Shown here: in pieces, positions 40,229-51,256 of the stretch
Position numbering within the stretch: position 1 is the first letter of the stretch
How the letters are laid out: each line of letters begins with the position of its first letter
Assembly: GCF_002094305.1 (NCBI RefSeq)
Contig: NZ_LWTX01000001.1
Location: 248,001-312,000 of the forward strand
DNA length: 64,000 nucleotides
Origin: Prescottella equi
GTDB lineage: Bacteria > Actinomycetota > Actinomycetes > Mycobacteriales > Mycobacteriaceae
Direction of reading: 5' to 3'
Translations under genes and position numbers: made by a program
Notes under the pieces: model-generated
The model's database searches: none
Told to the model about the DNA's origin: nothing
The model's input: the letters and a program-made list of their open reading frames with translations, nothing else

Positions 40229-41032
40229 GTGACGACGGTACTGGCTGTAGCGAATCAAAAGGGTGGGGTAGCCAAGACCACGACGGTCGCGTCTCTGGGG
40301 GCGGCGCTCGTGGATCTCGACCGGCGGGTGCTGGTGGTGGACCTGGACCCGCAGGGATGTCTGACATTCTCGTTGGGGCACAACCCCGATCGGCTCGAGG
40401 CGTCGGTGCACGACGTCCTCACGGGCGACGTCCCGGTCGCGGACGTGCTGCTCGACACCGACGACGGCGTGAAGCTGCTCCCCGCAACCATCGACCTCGC
40501 GGGCGCGGAGGCGCTGCTGCTGATGCGCCCGGGCCGTGAGTTCGCGCTCAAGCGCGCCCTCGCGCCGGTGCTCGACGACTTCGACGTGATCATCGTCGAC
40601 TGCCCGCCGTCGCTGGGGGTGCTCACCCTCAACGGATTGACCGCGGCGCAACAGGTTCTGGTGCCGTTGCAGTGCGAGACGCTCGCGCACCGTGGCGTGG
40701 GGCAGTTGTTGCGGACCGTGTCCGAGGTCCAACAGATCACCAATCCCGACCTGGTTCTGCTCGGTGCGCTGCCCACCCTCTACGACGCGCGCACCACGCA
40801 CAGCCGCGACGTCCTGTCCGACGTCTCGGATCGCTACGACCTTCCGGTGCTGGCCCCGCCGATTCCTCGGACGGTGCGGTTCGCGGAGGCGTCGGCGTCC
40901 GGCGCGACGGTCCTGGCGGGACGCAAGAACAAGGGTGGCGAGGCGTATCGTCAACTGGCGCATCATCTTTCGGCGCACTGGACCGGTGACGCCGAGCTCG
41001 TCACCTTCTCGCCGTACGAGGGAACTGCCTGA
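40229..41032 (+). CDS. ParA/Soj-family ATPase (Rv3213c type)
   Basis: A 267-residue ParA/MinD-type ATPase with the deviant Walker A KGGVAKTTT near residue 12, switch II VDCPPSLGVLTLN and DLDPQGCLTF. There is no parB neighbour, so this is an orphan ParA-like protein rather than the chromosomal segregation pair; in mycobacteria the equivalent is Rv3213c. It may position a cellular cargo. GTG 40229 has no strong ribosome site. It converges on the next gene. Confidence 0.88.
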   Translation: MTTVLAVANQKGGVAKTTTVASLGAALVDLDRRVLVVDLDPQGCLTFSLGHNPDRLEASVHDVLTGDVPVADVLLDTDDGVKLLPATIDLAGAEALLLMRPGREFALKRALAPVLDDFDVIIVDCPPSLGVLTLNGLTAAQQVLVPLQCETLAHRGVGQLLRTVSEVQQITNPDLVLLGALPTLYDARTTHSRDVLSDVSDRYDLPVLAPPIPRTVRFAEASASGATVLAGRKNKGGEAYRQLAHHLSAHWTGDAELVTFSPYEGTA

Positions 41033-41047
41033 CCGTGCCCGCGTGAC

Positions 41048-42262
41048 TCAGCGCAGCGCGACGACCTCGTCGCCGCGTTGCTCGAGGACGATGTCGCCCA
41101 GGACCGATGTCGCGATCGGGCCGGCGTCACTGCCTCGGGTTACGGGAATCCGCGCCCGCTCGGTGCCCGTGGCGGGATCGAGGACGGCGATCGCGCCGGG
41201 TACCGGAACCAGCAGTGAACCGGCCATGATCGCGCCGGGGCCCAGAGCGCCGGTCATCGTCCACTTCGGCGCCAGTTCGCTGGTGGAGAGCGCGATGAGC
41301 TCGGTACCGGTCCACCACGTGAAGACGGAACCGTTGCGGGCGGCGGTCGCGCCGTCGGCGACCGGGGTGGTGGCGGGGTGGGACGCGATCTCGGTGCCCT
41401 CGCCGTCGACCACGGCGATGCGGGCCTCGGAAATCGGTCCGGCCGGCAGGTACACCGCGGTGCGGTCGCCGGACGCCGCGATGAGCCGGGCCCCGGACGT
41501 GTCGGCGCCCGGCCCGGTCAGCAGCGTCGAGCCGGCCTCCTTCGGTTCCTGATTGTCCTTCGGGGCGGCGTCGAGGACGCTGATCCGGTCGCCGGCCTCG
41601 CCGGGGCAGTTCATCAGCACGGTCACTCGGGTGCCGCCGGCTGCCGCCGACTTCAGGGAGCAGTCGGGGCGCGGTTGCTTGCCGGGGTTGATCGGCGCGT
41701 CGACCCGTCCGAACTCGAGCGTGCGGACCAGGTCGGACCGCCACAGTTCCATCCGCTCCGAGCCGCGGGACACCACGTACGTGCCGTCGTAGGAGAGGGT
41801 GACCGTGTCGTCGGCGTCGCTGGAACGCTGCGCCTCACGTTGTCCGGTCGCTCCGTCGAGTTGGGTGACCTGGCTGCAGCCCCGCTGATCGCGATAGACC
41901 GCGACCACCGTGTTCCAGGCTCCGATCGCGCCGCACAGCGGCATGTCCCGCTGGTACCGCCACCGCTCGGTGCCGGTGACGGGGTCCCGCCCGAGAACCG
42001 TTCCGCCGTCGGCCGTCGCAACCGTGCCGTCGGCGACGATGGGGGCGGCCGATTCCGGGCTCGCGGCACGCCAGATCTCGGTCAGCGACGCGGGCGGGGA
42101 CAGGGGAGTGTCGACAGTGGACGCGGGAGCATCCGCGGTCACCGAGGTGGTACCCCGAGCGTCGCTCCGAATCCAGATCACCGCCGCGGCGACCGCGACG
42201 ACGATCGCGATGGTCGCGGCGACGGCGACGTCCAGACGGGTACGACGCTCGGGTGCCAGCAC
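41048..42262 (-). CDS. membrane-anchored beta-propeller-like protein (Rv3212 type)
   Basis: A 404-residue protein with one N-terminal transmembrane helix (about residues 11-30) and a long extracytoplasmic part made of PQQ-like repeats such as DPVTGTERWRYQRD and LDPATGTERARIP, suggesting a beta-propeller. It matches the Rv3212 family by position and design; the function is unknown. GTG 42262 is the start. It lies 20 bp after rhlE and is probably read with it. Confidence 0.82.
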   Translation of the reverse strand: MLAPERRTRLDVAVAATIAIVVAVAAAVIWIRSDARGTTSVTADAPASTVDTPLSPPASLTEIWRAASPESAAPIVADGTVATADGGTVLGRDPVTGTERWRYQRDMPLCGAIGAWNTVVAVYRDQRGCSQVTQLDGATGQREAQRSSDADDTVTLSYDGTYVVSRGSERMELWRSDLVRTLEFGRVDAPINPGKQPRPDCSLKSAAAGGTRVTVLMNCPGEAGDRISVLDAAPKDNQEPKEAGSTLLTGPGADTSGARLIAASGDRTAVYLPAGPISEARIAVVDGEGTEIASHPATTPVADGATAARNGSVFTWWTGTELIALSTSELAPKWTMTGALGPGAIMAGSLLVPVPGAIAVLDPATGTERARIPVTRGSDAGPIATSVLGDIVLEQRGDEVVALR

Positions 42263-42282
42263 AGGTGGCAGGTTACCCCGAA

Positions 42283-43920
42283 CTACTCGGCGGCTGCCGT
42301 GACGCTCACGGGCTGGGAGTCGGTCTGCGCCGGTGCGCCCTCGGCGGATGCGGGACGACGGCGGCGACGACGGCGACGCGGCGCGGAGCCGGCCTCGTCG
42401 GTCGTCGACGAGGCGACCTCGGGGGTCTTCTCGCCGGACGTCGCGGTCGCGGCGGCCGACGCCGAACCGTCGGTGGCCTTACCGCCACGGGTGCGGCGGC
42501 GTGAACGCTTGGGAGCGTCCGACTTCTCCGACTTCTCGGCGGCCGGGGCGTCCTTGTGCTCCTTGGCCGGACGCTCGGCGCGCGGCTTGCGGATCGAACC
42601 CTTTGCGTCCGTGGGGATACCGAGGTCCTCGTACAGATGCGGCGAGCTCGAGTAGGTCTCGACCGGGTCGGGCACACCGAGAGCCAGAGCCTTGTCGATC
42701 AGCTGCCAGCGGGGGACGTCGTCCCAGTCCACGAGCGTGATCGCGATACCGGTGCGACCGGCGCGACCCGTGCGGCCGATGCGGTGCACGTAGGTCTTCT
42801 CGTCTTCCGGGCACTGGTAGTTGATGACGTGCGTGACGTCGTCGATGTCGATGCCGCGGGCCGCGACGTCGGTGGCCACCAGGACGTCGACCTTGCCGCT
42901 ACGGAAGCCGGCGAGCGCCTTCTCGCGGGCGATCTGGCCGAGGTCGCCGTGCACGGCACCGACGTTGAACCCGCGCTCGTTCAGGTCGTCGGCGACCTTC
43001 TGCGCGGTGCGCTTGGTGCGGGTGAAGATCATCGTCGCGCCGCGGCCGTCGGCCTGCAGGACGCGGGCCACCATCTCGGCCTTGTCGAGTGCGTGGGCGC
43101 GGTAGATGTGCTGCGTGGTCCGCTCGTGGACGGCGGACGAGTCCGCCTCCTCGGCGCGGATGTGCGTCGGCTGCGTCAGGAACGTGCGCGCCAGCGTGAT
43201 GATCGGGCCCGGCATCGTGGCCGAGAACAGCATCGTCTGCCGCTTGTCGGGCACCATGCCGAGGATGCGCTCGATGTCGGGAAGGAACCCGAGGTCGAGC
43301 ATCTCGTCGGCCTCGTCGAGGACCAGGACGCCGACCTTGCCGAGGATCAGGTGACCCTGGTTGGCGAGGTCGAGCAGGCGGCCCGGGGTACCGACGACGA
43401 CGTCGACGCCCTTGCGGAGCGCGTCGATCTGCTGCTCGTACGGGCGGCCGCCGTAGATCGACAGGACCTCGAGCTTCTTCTCGCCGGACTTCAGGTACTT
43501 CGATGCGTTCTCGAGGTCCTGCGTGACCTGGACGCACAGCTCGCGCGTCGGCACGATCACGAGGGCGCGGGGTGTGCCGTCGAGCGGGGTGGTGCCGGAA
43601 TCGGCGGTGGACACCCGGTGCAGGAGCGGAATACCGAAGCCGAACGTCTTGCCCATGCCGGTGCGGGCCTGACCGATGAGGTCGTCGCCGGCGAGGGCGA
43701 GGGGGAGCGTCAACTCCTGGATGGCGAACGTGCGCTCGATGCCGATCTCGGCGAGCGCCTTGACGATCTCGTCGCGGACGCCCAGCTCGCCGAAGGTCGG
43801 CGGGGTGTGCGTCTCGTCCAGCTGCGCGGACAGCGTGGTCTCGGTTGCTGCGTGGTTACTGTCTTCGTGGTCGATCGTGATCTTGCTCAGGGAACTGGCC
43901 TTCCTCGTATCGGCACGCAC
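42283..43920 (-). CDS. rhlE: DEAD-box ATP-dependent RNA helicase (RhlE-like, Rv3211 type)
   Basis: A 545-residue DEAD-box helicase with the Q motif (FAIQELTLPLAL), motif I ARTGMGKT, DEAD box VLDEADEMLDLGF, motif III SATM, and motif VI HRIGRTGRAGRTG. A C-terminal extension of about 130 residues is rich in basic and Ala/Pro residues ([18 protein letters not shown]) and probably binds RNA. It unwinds RNA duplexes in ribosome assembly or mRNA turnover. The start is GTG 43920, although no clear ribosome site precedes it. A long leader is likely. Confidence 0.92.
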   Translation of the reverse strand: MRADTRKASSLSKITIDHEDSNHAATETTLSAQLDETHTPPTFGELGVRDEIVKALAEIGIERTFAIQELTLPLALAGDDLIGQARTGMGKTFGFGIPLLHRVSTADSGTTPLDGTPRALVIVPTRELCVQVTQDLENASKYLKSGEKKLEVLSIYGGRPYEQQIDALRKGVDVVVGTPGRLLDLANQGHLILGKVGVLVLDEADEMLDLGFLPDIERILGMVPDKRQTMLFSATMPGPIITLARTFLTQPTHIRAEEADSSAVHERTTQHIYRAHALDKAEMVARVLQADGRGATMIFTRTKRTAQKVADDLNERGFNVGAVHGDLGQIAREKALAGFRSGKVDVLVATDVAARGIDIDDVTHVINYQCPEDEKTYVHRIGRTGRAGRTGIAITLVDWDDVPRWQLIDKALALGVPDPVETYSSSPHLYEDLGIPTDAKGSIRKPRAERPAKEHKDAPAAEKSEKSDAPKRSRRRTRGGKATDGSASAAATATSGEKTPEVASSTTDEAGSAPRRRRRRRRPASAEGAPAQTDSQPVSVTAAAE

Positions 43921-44290
43921 GCACGAGGTAAGGGGCCAGGCCGTAAGTCGGCCGATGTCGGTGCCCTCTTGTGCGGTGGCCCAGCCTCCGTCTCAGCGCG
44001 GAGATCGCGTGGATCTCGGCGAGACGCGGCGAGCGCCGTCGATCAGGTGCGCGCACATTATCTTCGGGAGTCCGTATCCGTTTCGCGCCCGAATCGTTCG
44101 AATCCAAACTCGAATTCGGCACTCCGGATGTCGTGCTCCGGTACCGGGACCAGCGCGGAAATATCGGTCTCCCGACACAATTGTAGCGGCCCACCCCGTC
44201 ACGCCCGACACCTGATGGCGCAGATCACGTATCCGGGCGAGTCCTGTCGCTCCCGGGGGTACGTCACAGGACGGATTAGGCTGTGGCGTC
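43921..44290. other. 370-bp divergent gap with long rhlE leader
   Basis: No supported gene lies here. Reading toward rhlE, TACAAT (complement of 44180-44185) is a good -10 element, which would give a 5' leader of about 250 bases. Near 44276 the AT-richer GATTAGGCT is a plausible -10 for the ferritin-like gene. The leader could carry cold- or self-regulated structure, as known for other helicase and cold-shock genes. Confidence 0.5.
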
Positions 44291-44971
44291 ATGGGAGCCG
44301 ATTCACCGACGTCGTCCGTGCCCGCCATCGCTGCCGACCACCCGGGTGTGGCCGAGTTGTTCGCAGTTCTCGCGTACGGCGAGATCTCCGCGTTCTATCG
44401 CCTGGCGGAGGACGCCCGGATGGCTCCCACGCTGCAGGGACGGGTCGCGCTCGCGAGCATGGCCGCCGCCGAGATGGGTCACTTCGAGACGCTGCACAGG
44501 GCGCTCACGGACCGGGGCATCGAGGTGTACGCGGCCATGGACCCGTTCGTTCGTGCCCTGGACGCCTACCACGCGTCGACGGACCCCTCGACGTGGCTCG
44601 AGTCGCTCGTGAAGGCGTACGTGGGTGACGGCATCGCGGCCGACTTCTACCTCGAGATCGCGCACTCGCTCGATCCCACGGTGGGCGGGATCGTCCGCGA
44701 GGTGCTGGCCGAAGTGGGCCACTCGGAGTTCGTCGTGCAGGAGGTTCGTGCCGCGGTAGCCGCGAGCAAGAGCGAGAAGGACCGGCTGATGCTGTGGGGT
44801 CGCCGGCTGCTCGGGGAGGCGATCACGCAGGCCCAGTTCGTCCTCGCACGCCGCGAGGACCTCACCGACCTCGTGATGACGGCGACCGGCAGCCTCAACG
44901 GCGTCGCCGCTCTGTTCGACAACATGCAGGCGAAGCACGCCGAGCGGATGGCGGTGCTGGGCCTGGTCTGA
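44291..44971 (+). CDS. ferritin-like fold protein (Rv3210c type)
   Basis: A 226-residue helical protein with two ExxH elements, AAAEMGHFETLH near residue 61 and VLAEVGHSEFVV near residue 141, typical of di-iron ferritin-like carboxylate proteins such as the MiaE-like family. Additional acids in YGEISAFY and the GDGIAADFYLEIA helix could complete a di-iron site. Orthologue Rv3210c has no proven role. ATG 44291 follows a possible leaderless or short-leader promoter. Confidence 0.82.
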   Translation: MGADSPTSSVPAIAADHPGVAELFAVLAYGEISAFYRLAEDARMAPTLQGRVALASMAAAEMGHFETLHRALTDRGIEVYAAMDPFVRALDAYHASTDPSTWLESLVKAYVGDGIAADFYLEIAHSLDPTVGGIVREVLAEVGHSEFVVQEVRAAVAASKSEKDRLMLWGRRLLGEAITQAQFVLARREDLTDLVMTATGSLNGVAALFDNMQAKHAERMAVLGLV

Positions 44972-45077
44972 GCGCGCTGTTCGCTCTCAGCACAGCGTCG
45001 CGGCAGGCCCGGGCGGGCAGCGCTGCATTAACCTGGCCGGGACAGCTTCAAGCGCTCGGAGAGTTCGGAGGTTGACC

Positions 45078-45308
45078 GTGGAGGTCAAGATCGGTGTAAC
45101 TGACAGCCCGCGTGAGCTCGTCGTCAACAGCGTCCTCACGCCCGACGAGGTGGAGGCGCACGTGACGAAGGCGCTCGGAGACGCGGGCGGTGTGCTCTCG
45201 CTCGTCGACGAGAAGGGACGCAAGTTCCTCGTCCAGGCAGCGCGGATCACCTACGTGGAGATCGGCCCGTCCGACAGCCGCAAGGTCGGGTTCGCGCCGA
45301 CCAGCTAG
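45078..45308 (+). CDS. DUF3107 family small protein (TB9.4 / Rv3208A type)
   Basis: A 76-residue protein, MEVKIGVTDSPRELVVNSVL followed by a short C-terminal region ending VEIGPSDSRKVGFAPTS. It matches the DUF3107 family (Rv3208A, TB9.4), universally conserved in actinobacteria and usually beside the FasR-type TetR gene, as here. GTG 45078 is chosen because GGAGG lies just upstream; TTG 45072 overlaps that site. The function is unknown. Confidence 0.87.
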   Translation: MEVKIGVTDSPRELVVNSVLTPDEVEAHVTKALGDAGGVLSLVDEKGRKFLVQAARITYVEIGPSDSRKVGFAPTS

Positions 45309-45320
45309 ATCCGGATGTAC

Positions 45321-45360
45321 GCGAAGGGCGCGGGGTCTTCGAAGACTCCGCGCCCTTCGC
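45321..45360. terminator. bidirectional terminator between the DUF3107 gene and fasR
   Basis: Two 20-bp arms (45321-45340 and 45341-45360) complementary apart from one G-U pair; the centre must open to give a TTCGAA-type loop. It lies between convergent genes. Confidence 0.85.
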
Positions 45361-45375
45361 TCGTCGGCGGACCGA

Positions 45376-47496
<2,121 letters not shown>

Positions 47497-47505
47497 GGAC
47501 CGACC

Positions 47506-48261
47506 GTGACCGCCGCCGGAGCCGCCCGCATCGGGGACGCCGTGTGCGCCGGATTCCTGTTCGACATGGACGGCGTGGTCACCGACACCGCACGCGTGCA
47601 CGAACGGGCATGGAAGCGACTGTTCGACGGTTTCCTGGCCGAACGGGGCCGCGGCGAACCACCCTTCACGTCCGACGACTACCTGCAGTTCGTGGACGGC
47701 CGGCCACGCGTCGACGGCGTCGCGTCGTTCCTGGCCTCCCGCTCGATCGACATCCCACACGGCCGGCCGTCGGATCCCCCGACCGAGCACACGGTGTGCG
47801 GACTGGCGGCCCGCAAGGATGCGATGTTCGGTCACGAACTCGAGGAGCACGGGGTCGAGGCGTTCCCCGGCACCGTCGCACTCGTCCGGAGACTGCGAGC
47901 GGCGCGCGTGCCGGTCGCGTTGGTGACCGCCAGCCGCAACGCGGTCCGCGTGCTCGACGCGGCCGGCCTGACCGACCTGTTCGACGCCCGGGTCGACGGC
48001 GTGGACGTCGACCGCTTGGCGCTCGCCGGTAAGCCGGAGCCCGACACGTACCTGGAGGGCGCCCGGCGACTGGGTTTGTCCGCGTCGGAGTGCGTGGTGC
48101 TCGAGGATGCGCTGGCCGGCGTCGAGGCGGGCCGGCGTGGGGGCTTCGGGGTGGTCGTGGGCGTCGACCGTGCTCATCATGCGGACGCGCTCCGGGAGGC
48201 CGGTGCGGACGTCGTGGTGTCCGACCTGAGCGACCTCGAGGTGAGATTGCCGACCGCCTAG
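47506..48261 (+). CDS. HAD-IA hydrolase, beta-phosphoglucomutase family
   Basis: A 251-residue HAD protein with motif I FLFDMDGVVTDTA near residue 18, a helical cap, motif II VALVTASRN, motif III lysine in LAGKPEPDTYLEGA and motif IV CVVLEDALAGVEAG. It resembles beta-phosphoglucomutases or the N-terminal domain of trehalose-phosphatase fusions. Such genes are often followed by a family-65 glycoside hydrolase; none follows here, so the substrate is uncertain. GTG 47506 starts 9 bp after the previous stop. Confidence 0.85.
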   Translation: MTAAGAARIGDAVCAGFLFDMDGVVTDTARVHERAWKRLFDGFLAERGRGEPPFTSDDYLQFVDGRPRVDGVASFLASRSIDIPHGRPSDPPTEHTVCGLAARKDAMFGHELEEHGVEAFPGTVALVRRLRAARVPVALVTASRNAVRVLDAAGLTDLFDARVDGVDVDRLALAGKPEPDTYLEGARRLGLSASECVVLEDALAGVEAGRRGGFGVVVGVDRAHHADALREAGADVVVSDLSDLEVRLPTA

Positions 48262-48303
48262 GCTGGACGACGAGCGTTGACCGGTCGAGTTCAGGAGCGT
48301 GTG

Positions 48304-49482
48304 GTGTCCGCGAAGAGTCCGCTTCCCCCTCTGGTGGAGCCTGCGGCGGAGTTGAGCCGCGACGAGGTGGCCCGCTACAGCCGGCACCTGATCATCCCGA
48401 ACGTGGGTACGACGGGACAGAAGCGGTTGAAGAACGCCCGCGTGCTGGTCATCGGAGCGGGCGGGCTGGGCTCGCCGACGCTGATGTACCTCGCGGCGGC
48501 GGGTGTCGGCACGATCGGCATCGTCGACTTCGACGTCGTCGACGAGTCGAATCTGCAGCGTCAGGTCATCCACGGCACCGCCGACGTCGGACGGCCCAAG
48601 GCGCAGAGTGCGCGGGAGAAGATCGTGGAGATCAACCCGCACGTCGACGTCCGCCTGCACGAGTTCCGGCTCGATGCGTCCAACGCCGTCGAACTCTTCG
48701 GCGAGTACGATCTGATCCTCGACGGCGCCGACAACTTCGCGACGCGCTACCTCGTCAACGACGCCGCCGTGCTGGCCGGGCGCCCGTACGTGTGGGGGTC
48801 GATCTACCGGTTCGAGGGGCAGGTGTCGCTGTTCTGGGACGCCGCCCCCGACGGGCGCGGCATCACGCTGCGCGACCTGTACCCGGAGGCGCCGCCCCCG
48901 GGCACCGTGCCGTCGTGCGCGGAGGGGGGCGTGCTCGGCGTCCTGTGTGCGTCGATCGGGTCGATCATGGCGACCGAGGCGATCAAGCTGATCACCGGCA
49001 TCGGGGAGTCGCTGCTGGGCCGGCTGATGATCTACGACGCTCTCGCGATGAACTACCGGACCGTGCGGCTCAGCCGCGACCCCGACCGGGTGGCCGTCAC
49101 CGAACTCGTCGACTACGACGCGTTCTGCGGGGTGACGTCGGTTCCCGAGGCCGAGCGCGACGCCACGATCACCCCGCGCGAACTGCGCGCGCTGCTCGAC
49201 GCGGGTGCCGATATCGCGATCGTCGACGTGCGGGAGCCGGTGGAATGGGACATCGTGCACCTGCCCGGTGCGACCCTGATCCCCAAGGACCGGATCCTGT
49301 CGGGGGAGGCCCTTTCCGAACTACCGCAGGACAAGCGGATCGTGCTGCACTGCAAGACCGGCATCCGCTCGGCGGAGGCGTTGGCCGCGGTCCGCAAGGC
49401 CGGGTTCGCCGACGCGGTGCATCTGCAGGGCGGGGTCGTCGCATGGGCGAACCAGGTCGACCCGTCCCTCCCGGTCTACTGA
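48304..49482 (+). CDS. moeZ: adenylyltransferase/sulfurtransferase MoeZ
   Basis: A 392-residue fusion of an E1-like adenylyltransferase (residues about 1-270; VLVIGAGGLGSPTLMYLAAAG nucleotide site of which GAGGLGS is the core, DGADNFATRYLVND) and a C-terminal rhodanese domain (VDVREPVEWDIVH, active-site loop LHCKTGIRSAE). It activates sulfur carriers for molybdopterin, thiamine or cysteine synthesis. GTG 48304 is best placed after AGGAG at 48293-48297. Molybdopterin supply fits the molybdenum nitrate reductase nearby, though moeZ is part of the older conserved block. Confidence 0.94.
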   Translation: MSAKSPLPPLVEPAAELSRDEVARYSRHLIIPNVGTTGQKRLKNARVLVIGAGGLGSPTLMYLAAAGVGTIGIVDFDVVDESNLQRQVIHGTADVGRPKAQSAREKIVEINPHVDVRLHEFRLDASNAVELFGEYDLILDGADNFATRYLVNDAAVLAGRPYVWGSIYRFEGQVSLFWDAAPDGRGITLRDLYPEAPPPGTVPSCAEGGVLGVLCASIGSIMATEAIKLITGIGESLLGRLMIYDALAMNYRTVRLSRDPDRVAVTELVDYDAFCGVTSVPEAERDATITPRELRALLDAGADIAIVDVREPVEWDIVHLPGATLIPKDRILSGEALSELPQDKRIVLHCKTGIRSAEALAAVRKAGFADAVHLQGGVVAWANQVDPSLPVY

Positions 49483-49561
49483 ACGTCCCCCCGGATCCAA
49501 TCAGCGCGGCCTTCGGAGAGCCTCACCGAAACGGACGGTCTGCGGCGGTAGCCTGACGGCC

Positions 49562-50416
49562 GTGAGCTCTACGCAACCGCCCCAGCACGTCTGTTCCACG
49601 TTCGGTCTCCGTGAGGTCGAGCCGGTCGCGTTGGGTGCCGACTGGGACGGCGGCTGGCGCTGCGGTGACGTCGTGCTGTCGGCGGTAGCCGATCATGCAC
49701 GCGCGGCGTGGTCCGCGAAGGTACGCGAGACGCTCGCGGTCGACGCGGTGCGCCTCGCCCGCCCGGTGCGGGCCACCGACGGCCGCTACGTCGTCTCCGG
49801 TTGGCGCGCCGACACCTTCCTGACGGGCTCGTCCGAGCCTCGGCACGACGAGGTGGTGTCGTTGTCGCTGCGCCTGCACGCCGCGACCGCGCAGCTCGAG
49901 CGACCTCGATTCCTCGCCCAGCCGCCGGTGGCGCCGTGGGCGGACGTCGACGTCTTCGTCGCCGCGGATCGGGCCGCGTGGGAAACGGTCCCGCTGCGGA
50001 CGGCCCGTGCGGCGGGGGCGCTCGAGGACCTCACTCCCGATGCCAAGCGCAGCGTCGACGTGATCGGTCAGCTCGCGACCCTGCGCAAGCCCGTGCGGTC
50101 CCCGGACCAGCTCGTGCACGGAGACCTGTTCGGCACCGTGCTGTTCGACGGCAGCGCCGCGCCCGGCGTCACCGACATCACCCCGTACTGGCGTCCCGCC
50201 GCGTGGGCGGCCGGTGTGGTCGTCGTCGACGCACTGTCGTGGGGCGGCGCCGACGAGGGGTTGATCGGGCGCTGGGAAGATCTACCCGAGTGGCCGCAGA
50301 TGCTGTTGCGGGCGTTGCTCTTCCGGCTCTCCGTCCATGCGTTGCATCCGCGCTCGACGCCCGACGCGCTGCCCGGTCTGCTGCGGACCGCGGATCTGGT
50401 GCGGCTGATCCTCTAG
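49562..50416 (+). CDS. TIGR02569-family, aminoglycoside-phosphotransferase-like protein (Rv3205c type)
   Basis: A 284-residue protein resembling the TIGR02569 family of actinobacteria. The segment QLVHGDLFGTVLFDG near residue 180 and GVTDITPYWRP are like the catalytic HGDxxxxN and DxD loops of aminoglycoside phosphotransferase-fold kinases, but the Asn is replaced by Val/Leu and the metal Asp motif is unusual, so kinase activity is doubtful. GTG 49562 is the start. It is the last gene of the Rv32xx-type block. Confidence 0.8.
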   Translation: MSSTQPPQHVCSTFGLREVEPVALGADWDGGWRCGDVVLSAVADHARAAWSAKVRETLAVDAVRLARPVRATDGRYVVSGWRADTFLTGSSEPRHDEVVSLSLRLHAATAQLERPRFLAQPPVAPWADVDVFVAADRAAWETVPLRTARAAGALEDLTPDAKRSVDVIGQLATLRKPVRSPDQLVHGDLFGTVLFDGSAAPGVTDITPYWRPAAWAAGVVVVDALSWGGADEGLIGRWEDLPEWPQMLLRALLFRLSVHALHPRSTPDALPGLLRTADLVRLIL

Positions 50417-50443
50417 CCACACCGACCCCAGCTGCCGCCGGGT

Positions 50444-51109
50444 CTAGGCGTAGCCCGCGAGCAGTTCGTCGAAGAAGCAGCGGGCCGCCGCGACGGCGCG
50501 CACGCTGTCGCCGTCGATGACCGCCTCTACCAGTTCGCTGTGCTCGTCGTGGAATGCGGCGCCCGTCGCGGAGGCGTGCTTGGTGACCGTCTCCTCGATC
50601 GCGGGGAGCAGCGAGTCGTAGAACTCGAGGTACACGCGGTTGTGGCTGGCGGCGACGATGCCGCGGTGCAATGCGATGTCGGCCGTGATCGCCGTGCGTA
50701 GATCGCTGCCGTGCCAGGCCTCGCTGCGGGCGGCGAGCAGGGCGCGCAGGTTCCGGATGTCCTGGTCGTCGCGCCGACGCGCGGCGAGTCCCGCGGCCGT
50801 CACGTCGAGCGACTGGCGCAGTTCCAGGACGTCGCGTTCGTGCGCGCCGGCGAAGTACTTGCCCAGCGTGCCGCTCACTTCGGAGGCCGCGAGCACGTAC
50901 GTGCCCGACCCTTGTCGTCGTTCGAGCAGTCCGGTGTGGACGAGGGCCTGGACGGCCTCACGCACCGTGTTGCGACCGGTCCCGGTGAGTTCGGAGAGCT
51001 CCGGCTCGGTGGGGATGCGTGAGCCGACCGGCCACTTGCCGGAGCGGATCTCGTCCCGGAGCTGGTCGGTCACCTGCGTGATCAGGGTGCTGCGGCGAAC
51101 GGGTTGCAA
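50444..51109 (-). CDS. GntR-family regulator, FadR subfamily
   Basis: A 221-residue regulator with an N-terminal winged helix (residues 8-75; GSRIPTEPELSELTGTGRNTVREAVQ region) and a C-terminal all-helical FCD ligand domain with D, H, H metal-site candidates (DIALHRGIVAASHN and HDEHSELVEAV). TTG 51109 follows AGGAG. It is divergent from a CynX/NimT-type transporter whose promoter contains ATCCGGTC direct repeats, so it probably represses that transporter and itself. The ligand is unknown. Confidence 0.88.
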   Translation of the reverse strand: MQPVRRSTLITQVTDQLRDEIRSGKWPVGSRIPTEPELSELTGTGRNTVREAVQALVHTGLLERRQGSGTYVLAASEVSGTLGKYFAGAHERDVLELRQSLDVTAAGLAARRRDDQDIRNLRALLAARSEAWHGSDLRTAITADIALHRGIVAASHNRVYLEFYDSLLPAIEETVTKHASATGAAFHDEHSELVEAVIDGDSVRAVAAARCFFDELLAGYA

Positions 51110-51150
51110 CGGAGCTCCTGCGGGTAGACGGGCGTCACACGAATTATGCT

Positions 51151-51190
51151 TTGCCCTCTTTCATCCGGTCATCCTATGATTTATCCGGTC
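51151..51190 (+). promoter_or_regulatory. promoter with ATCCGGTC direct repeats before the CynX-type transporter
   Basis: TTGCCC (51151-51156) and TATGAT (51175-51180) are an 18-bp-spaced sigma-70-type promoter. Two identical octamers ATCCGGTC (51163-51170 and 51183-51190) lie 20 bp apart, on the same face of the helix, flanking the -10. This suits a repressor operator, most likely for the divergent GntR protein. Confidence 0.6.
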
Positions 51191-51256
51191 GAGTGCCAAA
51201 GCCCCGGCGAGAGCGCTCCCGAATTTTCTCCGATCGATCACGGAACGAGGCAGTAC

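Noticed and set aside
40229-41032. Chromosomal parA
   Set aside because: There is no parB or parS nearby, and the position matches the Rv3213c-type orphan, so the segregation label is not justified.
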